A stretch of 15,005 nt of DNA, taken from Candidatus Cloacimonadota bacterium. GTDB lineage: Bacteria; Hydrothermota; E44-bin80. Position numbers and translations under genes: made by a program. The notes beneath the pieces are model-generated. The model was not told where the DNA came from. It ran no database searches and worked only from the letters and a program-made list of their open reading frames with translations. Shown here piece after piece: positions 14,097 through 15,005 of the stretch; within the stretch, counting starts at the first letter, position 1, and each line of letters starts with the position of its first letter. The stretch is from positions 1-15,005 of the forward strand of contig SOKM01000076.1 of NCBI GenBank assembly GCA_004375785.1, written 5' to 3'.

Positions 14097-15005
14097 GATT
14101 AAAAATAGTTGGTATTTCTATTATCTATATTCTATTGTTTATCTCTAACTGCGGAAAAAAACTTCCACCCACCTCTCCTGACCGATGGGCACCGAAAGTG
14201 CTGAATGTTGACGCAGTCGATGAGCACCATCTCCGCATATACTTCTCAGAAAGGATTGATACGCTTACTCCAAAAAATTTGACTAATTTTAAGATTCTGA
14301 ACCCTGAGAATAGTGAAACGACCAGTGTTATTTACTCAGAGAGGGATAAAAAGGGTGATGAAGTGCTGTTGACAATACCTGAACTTGAAGATAGAAAATA
14401 CTCACTCCTTATCTTTAAGATTAAGGATGTAAAAGGGAATTTAATGGAAAGAGCAGAGAAATCCTTTAAGCCGAGTAAAGAGAAAGATACAATTCCACCT
14501 CTCTTAAAATATACAAAACCGTCAAGGATGCGTACCTCTGCGCCACAGGATTCTCTTATACTTCTGAGGTTTTCCGAACCAATGGATTCAGGAGCCTGTA
14601 GAATTGATAATTTTCTACTCACTTATGTCACTCTTGACAGCCTGTTTAAGTGGAATGAAACGTTAACAGAACTTACCCTGCATTACAGACTTGTAAAGGA
14701 CAAAATATGTAAATTATATATACTTCCCCTACTGCCCGACCTTTCAGGCAATCCTATAAATGAAATGAGGATTCTTACATTGACAACCAGTGATACACTA
14801 CCAAAGAATAAAATGAATATAAAAATAATAAAAAACGAAAAAGAACTAAAAGAGACATATGCATTTCTTAAACTTGCAAAAGATGGATTGTTTGAGGATA
14901 TTACACCTGTTGATACCACCCTTGCTTTCTCCTTTTTTTTTACTCCACCTGACACATACCTTATCTCTATTATAGCCCAGGATACCATTGACACAACAGG
15001 TCTCT
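14093..15005 (+). CDS. Lipoprotein with Ig-like (Big_5/SbsA-like) domains, partial
   Basis: The reading frame is open from ATG 14093 to the window's end (304 complete codons, no stop), so the 3' end is missing. The N-terminus MRLKIVGISIIYILLFISNC has a short basic start, a hydrophobic core and a Cys at 20 in ISNC; Asn just before Cys is not ideal, but a type II signal peptide is the best reading. Two repeats resemble bacterial Ig-like domains of the SbsA type: one around residues 35-125 (LRIYFSERID) and one around 133-230 (DTIPP, then LILLRFSEPMD). The product is probably exported and anchored in the envelope. It overlaps the M50 protease gene by 4 bases. Function unknown; family resemblance is by motif only. 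Confidence 0.8.
   Translation, partial: MRLKIVGISIIYILLFISNCGKKLPPTSPDRWAPKVLNVDAVDEHHLRIYFSERIDTLTPKNLTNFKILNPENSETTSVIYSERDKKGDEVLLTIPELEDRKYSLLIFKIKDVKGNLMERAEKSFKPSKEKDTIPPLLKYTKPSRMRTSAPQDSLILLRFSEPMDSGACRIDNFLLTYVTLDSLFKWNETLTELTLHYRLVKDKICKLYILPLLPDLSGNPINEMRILTLTTSDTLPKNKMNIKIIKNEKELKETYAFLKLAKDGLFEDITPVDTTLAFSFFFTPPDTYLISIIAQDTIDTTGL

Overview
The window looks like chromosomal DNA from an AT-rich, uncultured-type bacterium. Proteins are rich in Lys, Glu and Ile, and ribosome-binding sites are strong GGAGG-like sequences. Short palindromic and tandem repeats sit between genes. Gene content and repeat style recall candidate phyla such as WOR-3, but that placement is only an impression; no rRNA or clade marker was compared. 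All genes run away from one divergent promoter region at about 9154-9327.

Minus-strand half (positions 9153 down to 73): a soluble PAS/GAF histidine kinase and a receiver-only response regulator, then a glycogen block of glgC (ADP-glucose pyrophosphorylase), galT-like uridylyltransferase and glgA (glycogen synthase), and finally leuS (leucyl-tRNA synthetase). glgC and galT overlap by 8 bases. Together the three sugar genes would make ADP-glucose, interconvert hexose-1-phosphate and nucleotide sugars, and build glucan.

The gap between glgA and leuS (2527-3035) is the most interesting stretch. On the minus strand it holds a strong promoter (TTGACA, 17 bases, TATAAA), a 24-29 codon leucine-rich leader ORF, a 9-bp antiterminator, and a competing terminator hairpin followed by nine T. 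This is the layout of a leader-peptide transcription attenuator, placed in front of leuS. A 14-bp tandem repeat, a 100-bp palindromic repeat element and an 8-bp tandem repeat lie between the terminator and leuS.

Plus-strand half (9251 to 15005): a consensus-like promoter drives rpmH-rnpA-yidD-yidC-mnmE, then a small membrane-anchored coiled-coil protein, an M50 (site-2) protease, and a lipoprotein with Ig-like repeats that runs off the window. This is the conserved ribosomal protein L34/RNase P/membrane insertase/tRNA modification cluster, but with no dnaA upstream and no jag between yidC and mnmE. Most genes overlap or lie within 40 bases, so a single transcript is likely. rpmH and rnpA overlap by up to 74 bases in different frames.

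No tRNA, rRNA, CRISPR array, insertion sequence with a transposase, or prophage gene was seen.
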